64,000 nt of DNA. Origin: Arachis hypogaea. Taxonomy: Eukaryota; Streptophyta; Magnoliopsida; Fabales; Fabaceae. Below are positions 32,232-44,642 of the stretch, piece after piece. Every line of letters begins with the position of its first letter. Position 1 is the stretch's first letter. Both the position numbers and the translations under genes were made by a program. The stretch covers positions 78,252,445 to 78,316,444 of the forward strand of contig NC_092051.1 of the NCBI RefSeq assembly GCF_003086295.3. The letters run 5' to 3'. Below the pieces are notes generated by a model. It had not been told where the DNA came from. It saw only the letters and a program-made list of their open reading frames with translations, and did not search any database.

Positions 32232-33840
32232 TGTGTACGAAATTGTGATCACACTTTTCACAACTCCGCACAACTAACCAGCAAGTGCACTGGGTGGTCC
32301 AAGTAATACCTTACGTGAGTAAGGGTCGATCCCACAGAGATTGTCGGCTTGAAGCAAGCTATGGTCATCTTGTAAATCTTAGTCAGGCGGATTCAAATGG
32401 TTATGAGGTTTTGATAATTAAAAGATAAATAAAACATAAAATAAGATAAAGATACTTATGTAATTCGTTGGTGGGAATTTCAGATAAGCGTTTGGAGATA
32501 CTTTGTTGCTTTTGAACCTCTGCTTTCCTACTGTCTGCACGGCTACTCAACTGTCGGATTTCTCGTCCCGAATGAAAAATACCAGGTACAGCTACCACAC
32601 GGCTAGTCATCTGTCGGTACTCACTAGCGTCGGAATAGGATCTCCCTATCCTTTTGTACACTGTCACTGCGCCCAACATTCGCGAGTTTGAAGCTCGTCA
32701 CAGTCATCCCTTTCCAGATACTACTCGGAATACCACAGACAAGGTTTAGACTTTCCGGATCTCAGGAATGTTTCCAATTGGTTCTAGCCTATACCATGAA
32801 GGTTCTGATCCCATGGACTCGGTCCGTGGATTAGAGACCCAAGAGAATATACTCCGGTTGTCGTCCAATGACTACGTTGAACATCATGTAGACCGCTTGT
32901 GGTTGTCAGGCACGCGGATCTTGGCTAAGCGAGTAACAAAGATAGTGGATGATTGTCACGGGTCACCCCTTCATTCTGACTTAACTGAATTAAGTACGAG
33001 AGTATATCTTAGAGAAGAAGTAAGCATGAATTGAAAGAGAAACAATAGTACTTGCATTAATTCATGAAGAACAGCAGAGCTCTGCACCTTAATCTATGAG
33101 GTGTAGAAACTCCACCGTAGAAAATACATAAGAGAAAAGAGGTCTAGGCATGGCCATGAGACCAGAATCCAAATGTAACATAAAAAGTCCCAAGTGTCCG
33201 AATATAATAGTAAAAAGTGTTATTTATACTAAACTAGTTACTAGGGTTTATAGAAAATAAGTAACTAAGTACAGATAGTGCAGAAATCCACTTCCGGGGC
33301 CCACTTGGTGTGTGCTTGGGCTGAGCATTGAGCTTTAGACGTGCATAGGCTATTTCTAGAGTTAAACGCCAGCTTGGATGCCAGTTTGTGCGTTTAACTC
33401 CAGTTCTGATGCCAGTTCTGGCGTTTTACGCCAGAAAAGGGTCTCTGGCTGGCTTTGATCGCCAGTTTGGGCCATCAAATCTCGAGAAAAGTATGAACTA
33501 TTATATATTTTTGGAAAGCCCAAGATGTCTACTTTCCAAAGCAATTGAAAGCGCACTAATTGGGCTTCTGTAGCTCTAGAAAATCCACTTCGAGTGCAGG
33601 AGGGTCAGAATCCAACAGCATCTGCAGTCCTTTCTCAGCCTCTAAATCAGACTTTTGCTCAGATCCCTCAATTTTAGCCAGAAAATATATGAAATTAGAA
33701 AAGAACACACAAACTCATAGTAAAGTCCAGAAATGTGATTTTTGCATAAAAACTAATAAAAATATAATAAAAAGTAACTAAAACATACTAAAAACTATGT
33801 AAAAACAATGCCAAAAAGCGTATAAATTATCCGCTCATCA
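32232..33840 (-). repeat. 5' LTR of element G
   Basis: 1,609 bases, TGATGAGCGG to GTACACA on the minus strand. Near 32537 it lacks about 70 bases that are present in the 3' LTR. TATA-like AGTATAAATA lies at 33221-33230 on the minus strand. The palindromes are at 33358-33470, with units like GGCGTTTTACGCC. Confidence 0.92.
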
Positions 33841-33845
33841 CCGCC

Positions 33846-36248
33846 GCTACCTCGACAGACGGGATCCAACCGCCGTCCCTGCCGGGCGCTTAACATCTCA
33901 TAATCTCAATATAAAACAGTAGTTCAATGGATTTTTAGAAAATATTTTCAATACATCAATGATTCATCATTGCACATTCGAGTCCTCGACTCATCTCAAC
34001 CACTGTCACATCAACATTTTCATTTTCGAGTCCTTGACTCATCTCAACTACTGTCAATTCACATTTCAGTTTCGAACTCTGCAGTTCATCACTTCTCATC
34101 TCATATTTTAATCTACCTTCACTTATCATCAAACCCATCATCAGTACACCAGAAACCTAAGCCTGCGTTTTCTAATTTTTCATAATAATATCAACTAAAA
34201 CTCTTAAATTATTTCCCATGTTCTCATACACAAAATTAAGCCCAAAAGTCTTAAAATGGTGTCATAGAAGCTTACAATCTTGTTGGAAAGGTAAAATAGT
34301 TGAAAACAAAAAAGTTAAATTTGAGAAACAAGACGTGTGCGTACGCACATGGGTGTGTGTGCGCACGCCCAGGAGATTTTTAAAAGTGTGCGTACGCATA
34401 AGGGTGTGCGTATGCACAGGTACCAAATTTTACAAGGTATGTTCGCTCGCACAAGGTGTGCAAGTGCTCTCAACAGACTCCCCTTCCCAACTTGTGCGTG
34501 CGCACAGGTTGCAAATCCTCGTTGGTGTGTGCGCGCACAATCTGTGCTAGCGCTGTAAACAGAAAGCCCTTCCCTTCCTGTGCGTATGACAGGTCTGTGC
34601 GTGCGCATAGTTAAATATTTTGCAGGGTTGTGCGTGCGCACATACCAGAAATCATAAAATTCTGCAACTTTGCAAATTTTCGGATTTCGACACCAATCTT
34701 TGAATAATCATAACTTCCTCTACAAAAGTCCAAATTTTACAAACTTTATATCGATTTGAAGAATTTCAATGGAATTTAATTCTAAACAAATTTCAACAAT
34801 TTTTAAAAAATTGAGGCATAATTTATGATTATACAAACTTCACCAATAACCAACTTTTACCAAAAGTTCACCAATAACCAATTTCCCAAATTTCACAACT
34901 CAAACCAACCAAAACCAAATAAAACCATTCCAAACTCCATTTCTCATCAAAATCTACCCTTTATCACATATTGCACTATTCTTACTACTTTTTCCTTTAC
35001 ATTTCATCATTCTCAACCTCAACATCAAATGTATTACACTATAATCAATCATCATTCACATTTTCCAACCACATCACCATTTCATAAATTTCAACCTACA
35101 CATGTATCATTACCATTCACTTTTCAATCCACTTACTCATTCATGATCATCATATTATCATCAATCATCATAATTACTCAAATTCATCAACCCATCTTAA
35201 ATCATCATACATCATCATTCAACAACTCAACAAATCATTTAAAATTCAACCTATCCTATAGATCACTAGCTGAAGTGTCGATGAATATTATATACTACAT
35301 AGAGGAAATCAAAAATATTCCTTGGCCAATTCCCAATATGTCCTTAACCAAATTTGAGCACAAGCTAGGCGTCCAACCACTATCAAACCACCAATGTAAC
35401 TCCAACAAGCACCAACAAGCTCCAAACTCACAATAATCAAGCTATATATACATAAATCATCATAAATCAACCTAGGGCTTATCAAAAATAAAATTTCACA
35501 AGAGTTCAATGCCTTTTACCTTGTTCAACAATTTTGGTAGCCAAAATCCAAGGCTAAGCAAGAGTTAGAGTGAACCTAAACACCCAAAAATCACGAAACC
35601 TCACTTAATCAAAAGCCCTAAATTCGAAATCTTGAAGAGAAGAACTGAGAGAGATTCGAGCTTTTCTTACCATTTTTTGGATGGGTTTTGTAGAGCTCTC
35701 CACGAGGAACGCGTGGCCGCAAACGGTGCGGAGATCGGAGCTCCGTAGCTCAAGATATGAGCTTGGGAAGCTCTATGTGAATAGTGCTCTATCTCTTCTC
35801 CCATCTCTCTTTTCTTTCAGCTGGTGGTGTGGTGTTAAGTGTGTGTTATTTCTGAAAGGGGTTCATTAATGAACCTTTATATATGTTGGGCTTGGGCCCA
35901 ACTTGGGCACGGTCCAATCCGTTAGCGTTTTTAGCCCGTTTGGCCCAACTTCGGGCCAAACCTTTAAAATTAACGTCTGGTTTTTTACTTCTAATATTTT
36001 TCGAAGGTTTTTGACTATTTTCATTTTTTCTCGCACAGTACCGGGCAGAGTTGAACCGGTTTGACCGGTTCAACTGCCGGTTCGCAGTTTTTCTCGGTTT
36101 TTTGCCGAAAATACATTTTCTGGCTTAGAAAAATCTACTGAGTCTAAAAATTATATTTAAATCCCCTAATTCTCACTCTAATTATTCAGAACCTATTTTG
36201 GGCAAATAAATTATCTAGTTAGGCGGTTAATTAGTCGCGGTTCTTACA
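33846..36248 (-). repeat. 5' LTR of element B, 5' part
   Basis: Minus strand starts TGTAAGAACCGCGAC at 36248. It includes the TATA box TATATAAAGG at 35875-35884 and, near 34330-34640, a run of GTGCGTGCGCAC palindromes next to the shared ATCATAACTTCCTCTACAAA module (34705-34725). The 203-aa plus frame at 34825-35436 is repetitive LTR sequence (YHTIINH-like low complexity) and has no counterpart in any known gene I recognise. Confidence 0.85.
34330..34640. repeat. GTGCGTGCGCAC palindromic array in LTR of B
   Basis: About eight copies of TGTGCGTACGCAC-like words at uneven spacing of 25-50 bases. The copy in the left LTR of B is cut off by C exactly at CGCACATACC. It is a third palindrome sequence type, in an unrelated family, at a similar place in the LTR. 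Confidence 0.75.
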
Positions 36249-37190
36249 ATAATACTTCTTCAAATTTTTGTTCTTGAAGATTCTTCTTCCGTTTCTTCAA
36301 GATTCAAATATTTTAAATTTATTAAATATAACCACCTCTTTTAAGAACCACCACTTTTGTTTGAATTCATTATTCAAACTTTTCATTAAGATATCCCCCA
36401 TATAAAGTGATTGCTAGAGTATGCAATACATGCATGAAAAGAAAATAAAGGAAATAAACAAAAAAGAAAAACAAGAAAAAGAAAATTACTAACTACCAGA
36501 ATATAGGATTCATCTCACCCTAATCTTACCAATTACTTGTTCATTATCACTATCTTCTTTATTCTTCTCATCCTGAGGCTCATGGTGTTACTAACACCAA
36601 ACCTTAGGGTTTATACCAAACTTAGAATTTATCAAAGTTTATCAATAAATGGTGTAAGTCATATAAAGAAGAATACATGCATGAGAAATAAAGGGATAAG
36701 ATGAGTGCAACTGTTAGTGGAGGAACAAGTAAAAGAAAACAAATTTTGATGCATAGGAAAAGAAAGGGAAGGGAAAACAAGGGTAGAAATCTTTAAAGAA
36801 AACATCATAAAATAGAAGGAAGGAAAAAGTGAAAACTGATTTTTGAATTTTAAGAACTCTGGATGTCCCCCTCCCCCATTTTTTTGAAGTTTAAAAATTA
36901 AGAACAGAAAACAACCGTTTAAAATTGTTTTGAAGATGATGCATGTGATGATTGTTTTTTTTTTTAAGAAAATTTTTTACTAAGTTGAAATTAGAAATAA
37001 ATTTTGAAAAACTTTGAAACACAATGTGAACTAAAAAAGAAACATGAAAGAAGAATGCAAAAGAACATAAAGAAGAAGAAGAATGCAAATTTGGAATATT
37101 TAATTAGAACAGAAAAGATATAGATTTTTTTTTCCAATTAATTAAAAGAAAAGACTTTAATGAAAGAAAAAAGGAATAGATTCTTAGTAA
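36249..37190 (-). other. Element A, unreadable internal region
   Basis: A- and T-rich; I see no coding frame. It contains CTAACACCAAACCTTAGGGT at 36590-36609 and a close repeat ending at 36630, both variants of the AAGTTTGGTGT box on the minus strand. Confidence 0.4.
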
Positions 37191-37840
37191 TTGGATTTCT
37201 TCCCACAATTTGATTACCTCTTTGTAAATAACTTCTTTCATTGGATTAAGCCTTCTTTGGGTTTAGAATTTTCTTCTAGTGAGATTTTGTACACGCACAT
37301 AGTGGGACTTATTCGCTTTAGATTGCTTGAGAATGTGTTCTCTGTTGAACAAGTAACTGTTGGCTTCTTTTCTTTTTCCTCCTTGGTTTGTTCGGGCGAA
37401 TTAGTTAGAGCTATTTTATTGCGCACCTTTTGGCTTAATGGATTACCCAAATTGCTCTCTATGATTTCTTCTATTTTATTGAGACATGGACCCCTTATAT
37501 TAATTGCCTCATATTTCTCCGTGGGATTTTTCCTTTTTGCCAGTTGCTTGGTAGCATGCTCGACTTGTATCTCTAAATTTCTGATGGAGAGTTCTCAGCT
37601 TTTAAAGTTTGTTCTTATTTTTTGCATGAAATCATAGATTTGTTGAATAAGCTAGGCAATGGATTGAGACAATTTTTCCATCTTACTCTTAAGAGCTTGT
37701 TGAGACATCTTAGCAATAATTTTATTTATTTTTTCTAAGGTACATACATTCAAGTGGTGATGGTCCTTGAGGAATTTGATATCGACTCTCCCAATTAGAA
37801 TTTGGGTAATTCCTCCATTCAGGGGAAGATGAGTAATTGG
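37191..37840 (-). pseudogene. Element A gag C-terminal relic
   Basis: The minus strand gives MSQQALKSKMEKLSQSIAQLIQQIYDFMQKIRTNF, then ELSIRNLEIQVEHATKQLA and NPLSQKVRNKIALTN, in the style of Athila/Tat gag ends (compare RNLERQMGQLAKQ in K). Several stops interrupt it. The longer plus-strand frame 37191-37637 is its shadow. Confidence 0.55.
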
Positions 37841-38235
37841 AGGAGTACCCCAAGTGCTTACACTATGTTTGTTCCACTTATTTTATGAGGAAAGAAAGTT
37901 GTTGCATCATACGTTCATTGTTTGCTAGAATTTTCTCTACAACATCTAGCTTCATCGTTCCTTGTATACACAAACAAGAGAAGATTAAAAACATCTTATG
38001 GAAAAAAGAGAAGAAAGAAAAATTTTTGATAGGGTAAAGAATTAAAACAATGTAAAAAAAGAATGTAAAAGAGAAGAAAAAAACATAAAGGAAATAAAAG
38101 GAAAAGAACGTAGGGTAGAATTAAAATAAAATAAAGAAACTAAAGAAAATAAATAAACTAAACGTGAAATAAAAAAAGAAGTAAACAAGATCTAAGTTAA
38201 GATTTAACCAGACGGATGTTGTTAGTCTCAATTAA

Positions 38236-38253
38236 TCCCGGGCAATGGTACCA
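38236..38253 (-). other. Degenerate primer-binding site, element A
   Basis: Minus strand TGGTACCATTGCCCGGGA differs from the tRNA-Asp site at four positions, mostly transitions. The six-base spacer AGTTTT is intact, and the LTR begins at 38260. Confidence 0.75.
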
Positions 38254-38259
38254 AAAACT

Positions 38260-39214
38260 TGATGAGCAAAAAATTAAGCTAATGGATACTGGCAAGTGCA
38301 CTGGATCGCCCAAATAATACCACGGTGTGTGGATATCGTTCCCATAAGGATTAAATACTGAACAAGCAAATATTAGATTAAATACCTAATTAGATTAAAA
38401 GAGCCTAGATTGAAAAGGGCAAGATTAAATCTTGATGAGAACTTTAGAACTTGAATGCTTGAATGCTTACGGACAGAGAACTTAAATGTTAATTTGAGAA
38501 AAGACAGTGATGATGAGAGTCAAGGGCTTCGAAGATGTTTATAATCTTAGAGAAATCAAACCTTGTTTACTTATCGTGAAGTATGCAAAGATCTTTCACG
38601 ACAAATCTTTAGTAACTTATTTCCAATTTCTTGATTCCTCAATTTCTCAGCAATTAATTAGTCGTCAATTAATTAATCAAAGAGGCCAAGCACGAAATCT
38701 GATTTAAAATAAGATTTAAAAGTAGTTCTTAGGTCGAATTATATATCAGGAATTCAAGCTAGTCCTATCCAGTTAAATCTTAGAAGAAAAACACAATTTT
38801 CAAAAGTTGTTCAAATCCTAATTATATGTCACTTATTCAAAACTAGAGTGATTGAAAATTATGTATGTGTCGCACACTAATTGAACGACTATTCCTAGCC
38901 GAATTCAAAGAGTCGTGTAAAAAAGTTTCCAAGCTATAATTCAAATATCAAAATTTTCAATTATAATAAAAGAATTCAAAAGAGATTAGTATACCTTCCA
39001 ATATCACTAATCCAAATAAAGAATGAATAACTTAATCATTAAATAGATCAATGCAAAACTTTAAAATAAAATAAACGTAGATTAATAACCCATAGAAAAC
39101 ATAAATAGAGCTCATAACCCTTTGACAGAGGATTAGTTACACATGGAATGAAAGAAAAATAAGAAGAAAACTATGCTGAGGAACGGAATGTCTGGATTTG
39201 GATTCGAAGATCCT
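38260..39214 (-). repeat. 5' LTR of element A, 3' part
   Basis: 955 bases, ending CTCATCA on the minus strand next to the primer site. It is truncated on the right by the insertion of H. No coding frame is supported. Confidence 0.7.
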
Positions 39215-39830
39215 TGATAAACTGCTATTTTACGGTTTATCTTGTGCTAAATTGAGTGGTTTTTATCAGTTCTTCACACACTTATTTAGACAAATTGCAT
39301 AGTTTTACAAATCCTTCCTAATTTTGTACTATGATTGAAAACATGCTTCGTTGGCCTTAAATTTGCTAATTTTTAATTCTCCTTTGTACCATTCGATGCC
39401 GTGATCCATTTGTTAAGTGTTTTCAGCCTTTATAGGGCAGGAATGGCTTAGAAGATGGAAAGGAAGCATGCAAAAAGTGGAAGGAACACAAGAAACAAAG
39501 GAGATGACCAGTGAGTATCGACGCGCACGCATGGCTCACGCATGTGCATGACTTGGAGCTTTTCACAACGACGCGTACGCGTGACCGACGTGTACGCGTG
39601 ACTGACGTGCACCCGTGACACGCACAGAAGACCATCAACGCATACGCGTGACATGCGTCAGGTGCTGAAATTGCAGAAGACGCTGGGGGCAATGTTAGGC
39701 TGGTTTTTGACCCAGTTTTTGGCCCAGAAACACATACTAGATCCAGGGGACAAGCAGAGACTCGAGAGACATTCACATTCACTTAGTTTTAGTTTTAGTT
39801 TTGAATCTTAGAGAGAAAACACTACTTCCT
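39215..39830 (+). repeat. 5' LTR of element H, truncated
   Basis: Starts TGATAAACTGC. It contains a short CpG array at 39515-39660 (GACGCGTACGCGTGACC and relatives). It follows the LTR of F up to the AGAGAGAAA words and then switches to pol sequence. Confidence 0.8.
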
Positions 39831-39833
39831 CTA

Positions 39834-42800
39834 ATGGCTGAAGTTCACCAAGAAGAAGTAGAAGAGATGCACATGGAGCAAGGTGCAAGTGTGGGGAAAC
39901 CCTCTGAGCTTACTGAAGATACTTTAACACCACCAATGGCTCCAGATGATCAAGTGCCCAGCATAAGCTAAAAATGGAGTTGAAGCCCCTTCCACCCCAC
40001 CTCAAGTATGCTTACCTTGAGGATAATCATAAGCTCCCAGTTATTATTACAAGGGAACTCACTTTCCAACAAGAGGAACAGTTGCTTAGTGTGTTGAGAA
40101 GACACAAGAAAGCCATTGGGTGGAGCTTGGCGGATATAATAGGCATCAGCCCTCAAGTCTGTGAGCACCGCATATTTTTAGAAGACGGAGCAAGGCCTAT
40201 CCGTCAACCTCAAAGGCGGTTGAACTCCACCATCTTGGAAGTTGTCAAGAAGGAAGTGACGAGACTGCTTGAATCCAATCTCAGATAGTGAATGGGTTAG
40301 CCCAATACATGTGGTACCAAAGAAGTCTGGCATCACAATAGTGAAGAATAAGCATGGGGCACTCATGCCAACTAGAGTGCAAAACTCCTAGAGAGTGTGC
40401 ATTGATTATAGACGCCTCAACCAGGCTACCCGCAAGGATCACTACCGACTGCCTTTCATCGATCAAATACTTCATCGCCTGTCAGATAAATCACACTACT
40501 TTTTTCTAGATGATTACACTGGTTATTTCTAAATTCATATAGCTCCTGAAGATCAGGAGAAAACTATTTTTACATGTCCATTTGGAACGTATGCATATAA
40601 GAGAATGCCTTTTGGCTTATGTAATGCACCGGCTACGTTTCAAAGATGCATGATGAGTATTTTCTTAGATCTTCTTGAGAGCTGTATGGAAGTTTTTATG
40701 GATGACATTAGTGTGTATGGTGATTCGTTTGACCTTTGTCTGGATAGTTTAGCTAGAGTATTAGAAAGGTGTGTTAGTTCAAACCTTGTACTAAATTTTG
40801 AAAAATGTCTTTTTATGGTAAAACAAGGTATTGTTCTAGGACATGTTGTTTCTAATACTGGTATTTCAGTTGATCCAACAAAGGTAGATGTGATTTCTGG
40901 TTTACCTTATGCTTCCTCCGTGAGGGAAGTCCGTTTGTTTTTTGGTCATGCAGGTTTCTACCGGCGATTTATCAAGGACTTCAGTAAGGTAGCACTACCT
41001 TTATCCCGATTACGGTAGAAGGACGTTGAGTTCGAGCTGAGTGAAGACTGCATGGAAGTGTTTGATAAGCTGAAGATTGCCTTGATTCAAGCTCCAATTG
41101 TGAGAGGGCCCGACTGGAGTCAGCCATTTGAGATAATGTGTGACGCCTCCAACTACGCGGTAGGAGCGGCGCTGGCTCAACGCGAAGGTAAGGACCCTTA
41201 TATAATTGCTTATGCTTCTAAGACCTTAGACGCTGCTCAGTCTAATTATACTACCACTGAAAAAGAGCTTCTGGCTATTATTTTTGCTCTAGATAAATTC
41301 TGAGGCTACTTACTTGGTACTAAGGTGGTAGTATACTCAAACCATGCAGCTCTAAAATATTTGTTAGCTAAAAAAGAGTCCAAACCAAGGTTAATCCGTT
41401 GGATATTGTTGCTGCAAGATTTTGATTTAGAAATCAAAGATAGGAGTGGTTTCCAAAATTTAGTGGCAGACCACTTGAGTCGCCTAGAGCACATTAAGAG
41501 TGACTCCACTCCTATCAATGATGCTTTTCCATTTGATAGCTTGCACGCAATATCTGAGGTGGTTCCTTGGTATGCACCTATAGCTAATTATTTGGTTAGT
41601 CGTACCTTTCCTCCTAATTTTACTAAGCATCAGAGGGACAAGCTTAAAAACGAGTCCAAATATTATATATGGCATGACCCATATTTATGGAGATGTGGTG
41701 CTGACCAAATAATTAGAAGGTTTGTGCCACAATCAGAATTTCAGTCAATTTTAGAGGCCTGCCACTCTTCTGAGAGTGGTGGACACTTTGGACCTCAAAG
41801 AACAGCTAGAAAAATTTTAGACTGTGGATACTAGTGGCCTATACTTTTTAACGATGCCACTGCTTTCTGTGATTCTTGTTCCCCTTGCCAAAGGTTTTGG
41901 AATATATCCAAGAGGGATGAGATGCACCAAAAACTTATGTTGTTCTGTGAAATTTTTTATGTTTGGGGTATTGACTTCATGGGTCCATTTCCAAACTCTA
42001 ATGGTTTCTTATTCATATTGTTAGCTATTGAATATGTTTCTAAATGGGTGGAAACAATTCCTACCCGTACTGATGATGCTAACATTGTATTCTCTTTTGT
42101 TCGAAATAATATTATCTGTCACTTTGGATCACCACAAGCAATCGTGAGTGATCAAGGCACTCATTTCTGTAACAGGAGACTGACAGGTTTGTTAAAGAAG
42201 CATGACATTGTTCACAAAGTAGCGACGGCTTACGATTCCCAGACCAATGGACAAGTCGAGGTGTCCAACAGAGAGATAAAGCGCATACTAGAGAAGATTG
42301 TGAAGCCTCACAGAAGAGACTGGAGTACTAGACTGGGAGATGCGCTTTGGGCTTATCGGACCGCTTACAAGATGCCTATCGGAATGAGTCCATTTCGTCT
42401 AGTTTATGGAAAGGCTTGTCACCTCCCAGTGGAGGTGGAGCACAAAGCTTTCTGGGCGGTAAGGGACTGCAACATGGGATTGGAGAGAGCAGCGGCTGAA
42501 AGGAACCTGCAACTACAAGAACTCGAGTGCCTTCGACTTGAAGCATACGAGAATTCGAGGCTCTACAAGGAATGGATGAAGGATGTGCATGACAAGAACA
42601 TCAAGAGAAGAGAGTTCAGACCTAGAGAGTTAGTCCTCCTCTATAACTCCAGGTTGAGACTCATGACAGGAAAGTTGAGATCAAGATGGGAAGGCGCCTA
42701 CAGGGTGAAAAAGGCAGAGCCATACGGAGTCTTCCACCTAAGTCATCCTTCAAGCCCCAAATTCTTCAAAGTCAATGGCCACAACTTGAAGCTATACCGT

Positions 42801-42872
42801 GGTGAGAATATGAAGAAAAACAAGGAGTTAGAGATCTTCCTCGTGGAGGATCCATCAACAGAAGAAGACTGA
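39834..42872 (+). pseudogene. Element H reverse transcriptase, RNase H and integrase
   Basis: Starts with MAEVHQEEVEEMHMEQG (46 codons, matches the protease-RT linker of C), then 39974-40288 in another frame (MELKPLPPHLKYAYLEDN), then back after a deletion of about 14 bases near 40277. RT has [10 protein letters not shown] and FMDD in VFMDDISVYG; RNase H has CDASNYAVGAAL. Nonsense codons lie at 40389, 40530, 41016, 41301 and 41832. The last open part, 41922-42872, holds the integrase core with D18, D77 and E113 (DD35E) and RWEGAYRV, where the usual GPY has become GAY. Confidence 0.85.
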
Positions 42873-42915
42873 GCTTGTGGACCGTCCCACTTAAGGACGT
42901 ACAAGAAAAGTGCTA

Positions 42916-42933
42916 GGTGGGAGACAACCCACC
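42916..42933 (+). other. Post-pol stem-loop, element H
   Basis: GGTGGG AGACAA CCCACC, 6-bp stem, 43 bases after the integrase stop and preceded by AAAGTGCTA. It is identical to the hairpin in C. Confidence 0.65.
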
Positions 42934-44530
42934 ATGGTATGATCGTCCCTTTTTACTTTTAGTTTTATCTTATTTTTATTAGTGTTGATTTATAAATTCT
43001 GCATAGTTACCTGCATTCTGCATAAAAAAAAGAGCATTCGACGCGCAAGCGTCTATGACGCGTACATTTCATTCGTGAATGCGCAACACATTAGAATTGA
43101 ACAGAGAGTTATGCGGGACTTGAGCAGGAAGCGTGATTTGCACACAAGCAAGGCTACGCATACGCGTACCTCACGCATGCGCATCACTTACAATTTTGGC
43201 AACCCACACGTATGCGTCCAGGACGCGAACGCGTGGACATGGAAATCGGTGTAAATAAGTGTTTGAACAGAGAGTTGTGATGGTCTGGCACTGGCACTGT
43301 GCTAGAGGCAAAAATTCACCCACGCGTACATGTCTCTGACGCGTATGCGTCATTTTTGCTTTAAGGACATCCATAAGTAAGCGTGTTACGCGTGCACACG
43401 TCATATGCAATTTTGGCCCCAGTGCATTTCAAACAGAGTTGTGCATGCGCGCGGCTGGATTCGCGCGACTGGCACGACCAAAGGCACGCGTACGCGTGCC
43501 AGATACTTACGTGTCACCTTCACTTTTGCGCAACCCATGCGTACGCGTGGGTTACGCGTGCGCGTCGCATGCGCCGCATCACTTATCCAGCACGCCGCCC
43601 AGATTTCAATTCTTTCCCCCTCTCTAATCCAAATTTTCATTCAATCCTAATTCTTCCTTCTTTCTTCTTCCTTCTTTCCCTCTTCTTCCTCCTTCCTTCT
43701 TTCTTCTTTCTTCTTCCCTTTTACCACCATCACCAGCGGACCACCACCGGAGATCACTAATTCTGGCAACTACAATTTCCTTTTCTTTCTCCTCTACCAT
43801 TCCTACTCCTCTTCTCCCATTCTTTCTTCCACTCACCTTCCTATCTTCATCTTCTTCCTAAGGTTTCTTTTCTCCCTCTCCTCTCCTCTTTCATTCTTCT
43901 TTCATTTATTACATTTAATTATTTTTATTTATTTTAAATTTTATATTAGCTTAGTTATTTATAGTTTCTTTTTCATTTCTTTCATCATGCATTTTTATGT
44001 TGGTGTTGGAGCTTTATTTGGGTATTATTTTATTATATTTGAGCTTGTGGATATTATGAGGAGTGATTGACAATTGACATTTTATTATGGATCTTATATA
44101 CACTTGGATTAATTATTTTAATTCCTATTTTAACTTGCACACCAAGTGTTTATGAAAAAGCTCTCATGGCCTTTTGAATTCTATTCTATTTTACTCTCAC
44201 ACTTTAATGCTTCTTTTTAACAACACTTGCAATCCACATGTATTGATATTATCATTCACAATTGTCATCATATAATTGCTCTTTAATTTGGTACATTTAA
44301 TAATTGATGCTTGAGTTATGCTTCTCATGCCTATTACTTGCATGCTTTTAGCCCTCTTGCATCTAATTGTTATGAATTTCCTTCATGATTTTACTTAATG
44401 TCTTCCATGTATGTTGTAGCTACCATGTATAGGACATCCCTTTTCCTTTGGCATTCATTATTACTTGGACTTTCTTCCTTCCAATTGTTAGTTATCTATA
44501 CTTGAAATTAATTCTCTTTCTTCCTTCTTT
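42934..44530 (+). other. Element H spacer between integrase and third ORF, with CpG-rich array
   Basis: 43035-43600 contains about eight pairs of ACGCGTACGCGTG-like palindromes separated by GAACAGAGAGTT-containing spacers. 43610-43900 is a C- and T-rich tract (CTTCTTTC repeats). The remainder is AT-rich. Frames across the array, such as 43401-43650, differ between strands without similarity and are artefacts of the array. Confidence 0.7.
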
Positions 44531-44642
44531 AGGATGGTCACTAAAAGAGGAAAGGAGAAGGCTTCTGAAAAGCCACTGGCAAGGAGAGGAACCAAGAGAG
44601 CACCGGCTAAGGCGCCACCATCTACAAGCATCAACCGCCAAC

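Larger units (their letters stand above)
24737..33840 (-). mobile_element. Element G: complete non-autonomous Athila-type element with gag and protease only
   Basis: 9.1 kb between CCGCC duplications (24732-24736 and 33841-33845). Minus-strand order: 5' LTR 33840-32232, primer site, AT-rich leader, gag, protease fused to a tail, post-pol hairpin, palindromic array, 3' noncoding region, 3' LTR 26416-24737. RT, RNase H and integrase are absent, with no visible scar. LTRs, primer site and 3' signals are those of E. It must have moved using enzymes from another element. Confidence 0.92.
19588..36248 (-). mobile_element. Element B: Tekay/Del-type Ty3/gypsy retrotransposon, degenerate
   Basis: Minus-strand order from the right: 5' LTR (36248-33846 and 24736-23545, split by G), tRNA-Met primer site, gag with zinc knuckle, degraded protease, unreadable pol remnants, remnant of the 3' LTR (20870-19588). 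The LTR has the inverted ends TGTAAGA and TCTTACA. It is inserted in A, with ATAAT to the right as a possible target copy. Gag and primer site point to the Tekay/Del branch of chromoviruses, but no chromodomain or integrase survives, so the branch is inferred. Confidence 0.75.
36249..39214 (-). mobile_element. Element A: oldest Athila/Tat-type element, fragment
   Basis: Minus strand: LTR 3' part (39214-38260), primer site, leader, and degraded gag running left until B interrupts at 36248. The LTR start is lost because H inserted at 39215. The remaining 2 kb of internal DNA is A-rich with many stops. The LTR shares GATCCAGTGCACTTGCC-like wording with the other families near its end, but otherwise differs. 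Confidence 0.7.

Noticed and set aside
34825..35436. A 203-codon plus frame rich in H, N, T and S
   Set aside because: It is LTR sequence of B. The matching left LTR (19777-20037) is broken by stops and reads differently.
37191..37637. A 148-codon plus frame with hydrophobic stretches, possibly a membrane protein
   Set aside because: The opposite strand carries recognisable gag C-terminal motifs of element A; hydrophobicity comes from the reverse complement of A-rich coding sequence.
43401..43650. Arginine- and histidine-rich frames on both strands
   Set aside because: They are translations of the ACGCGTACGCGTG array, with no relation to any protein motif.
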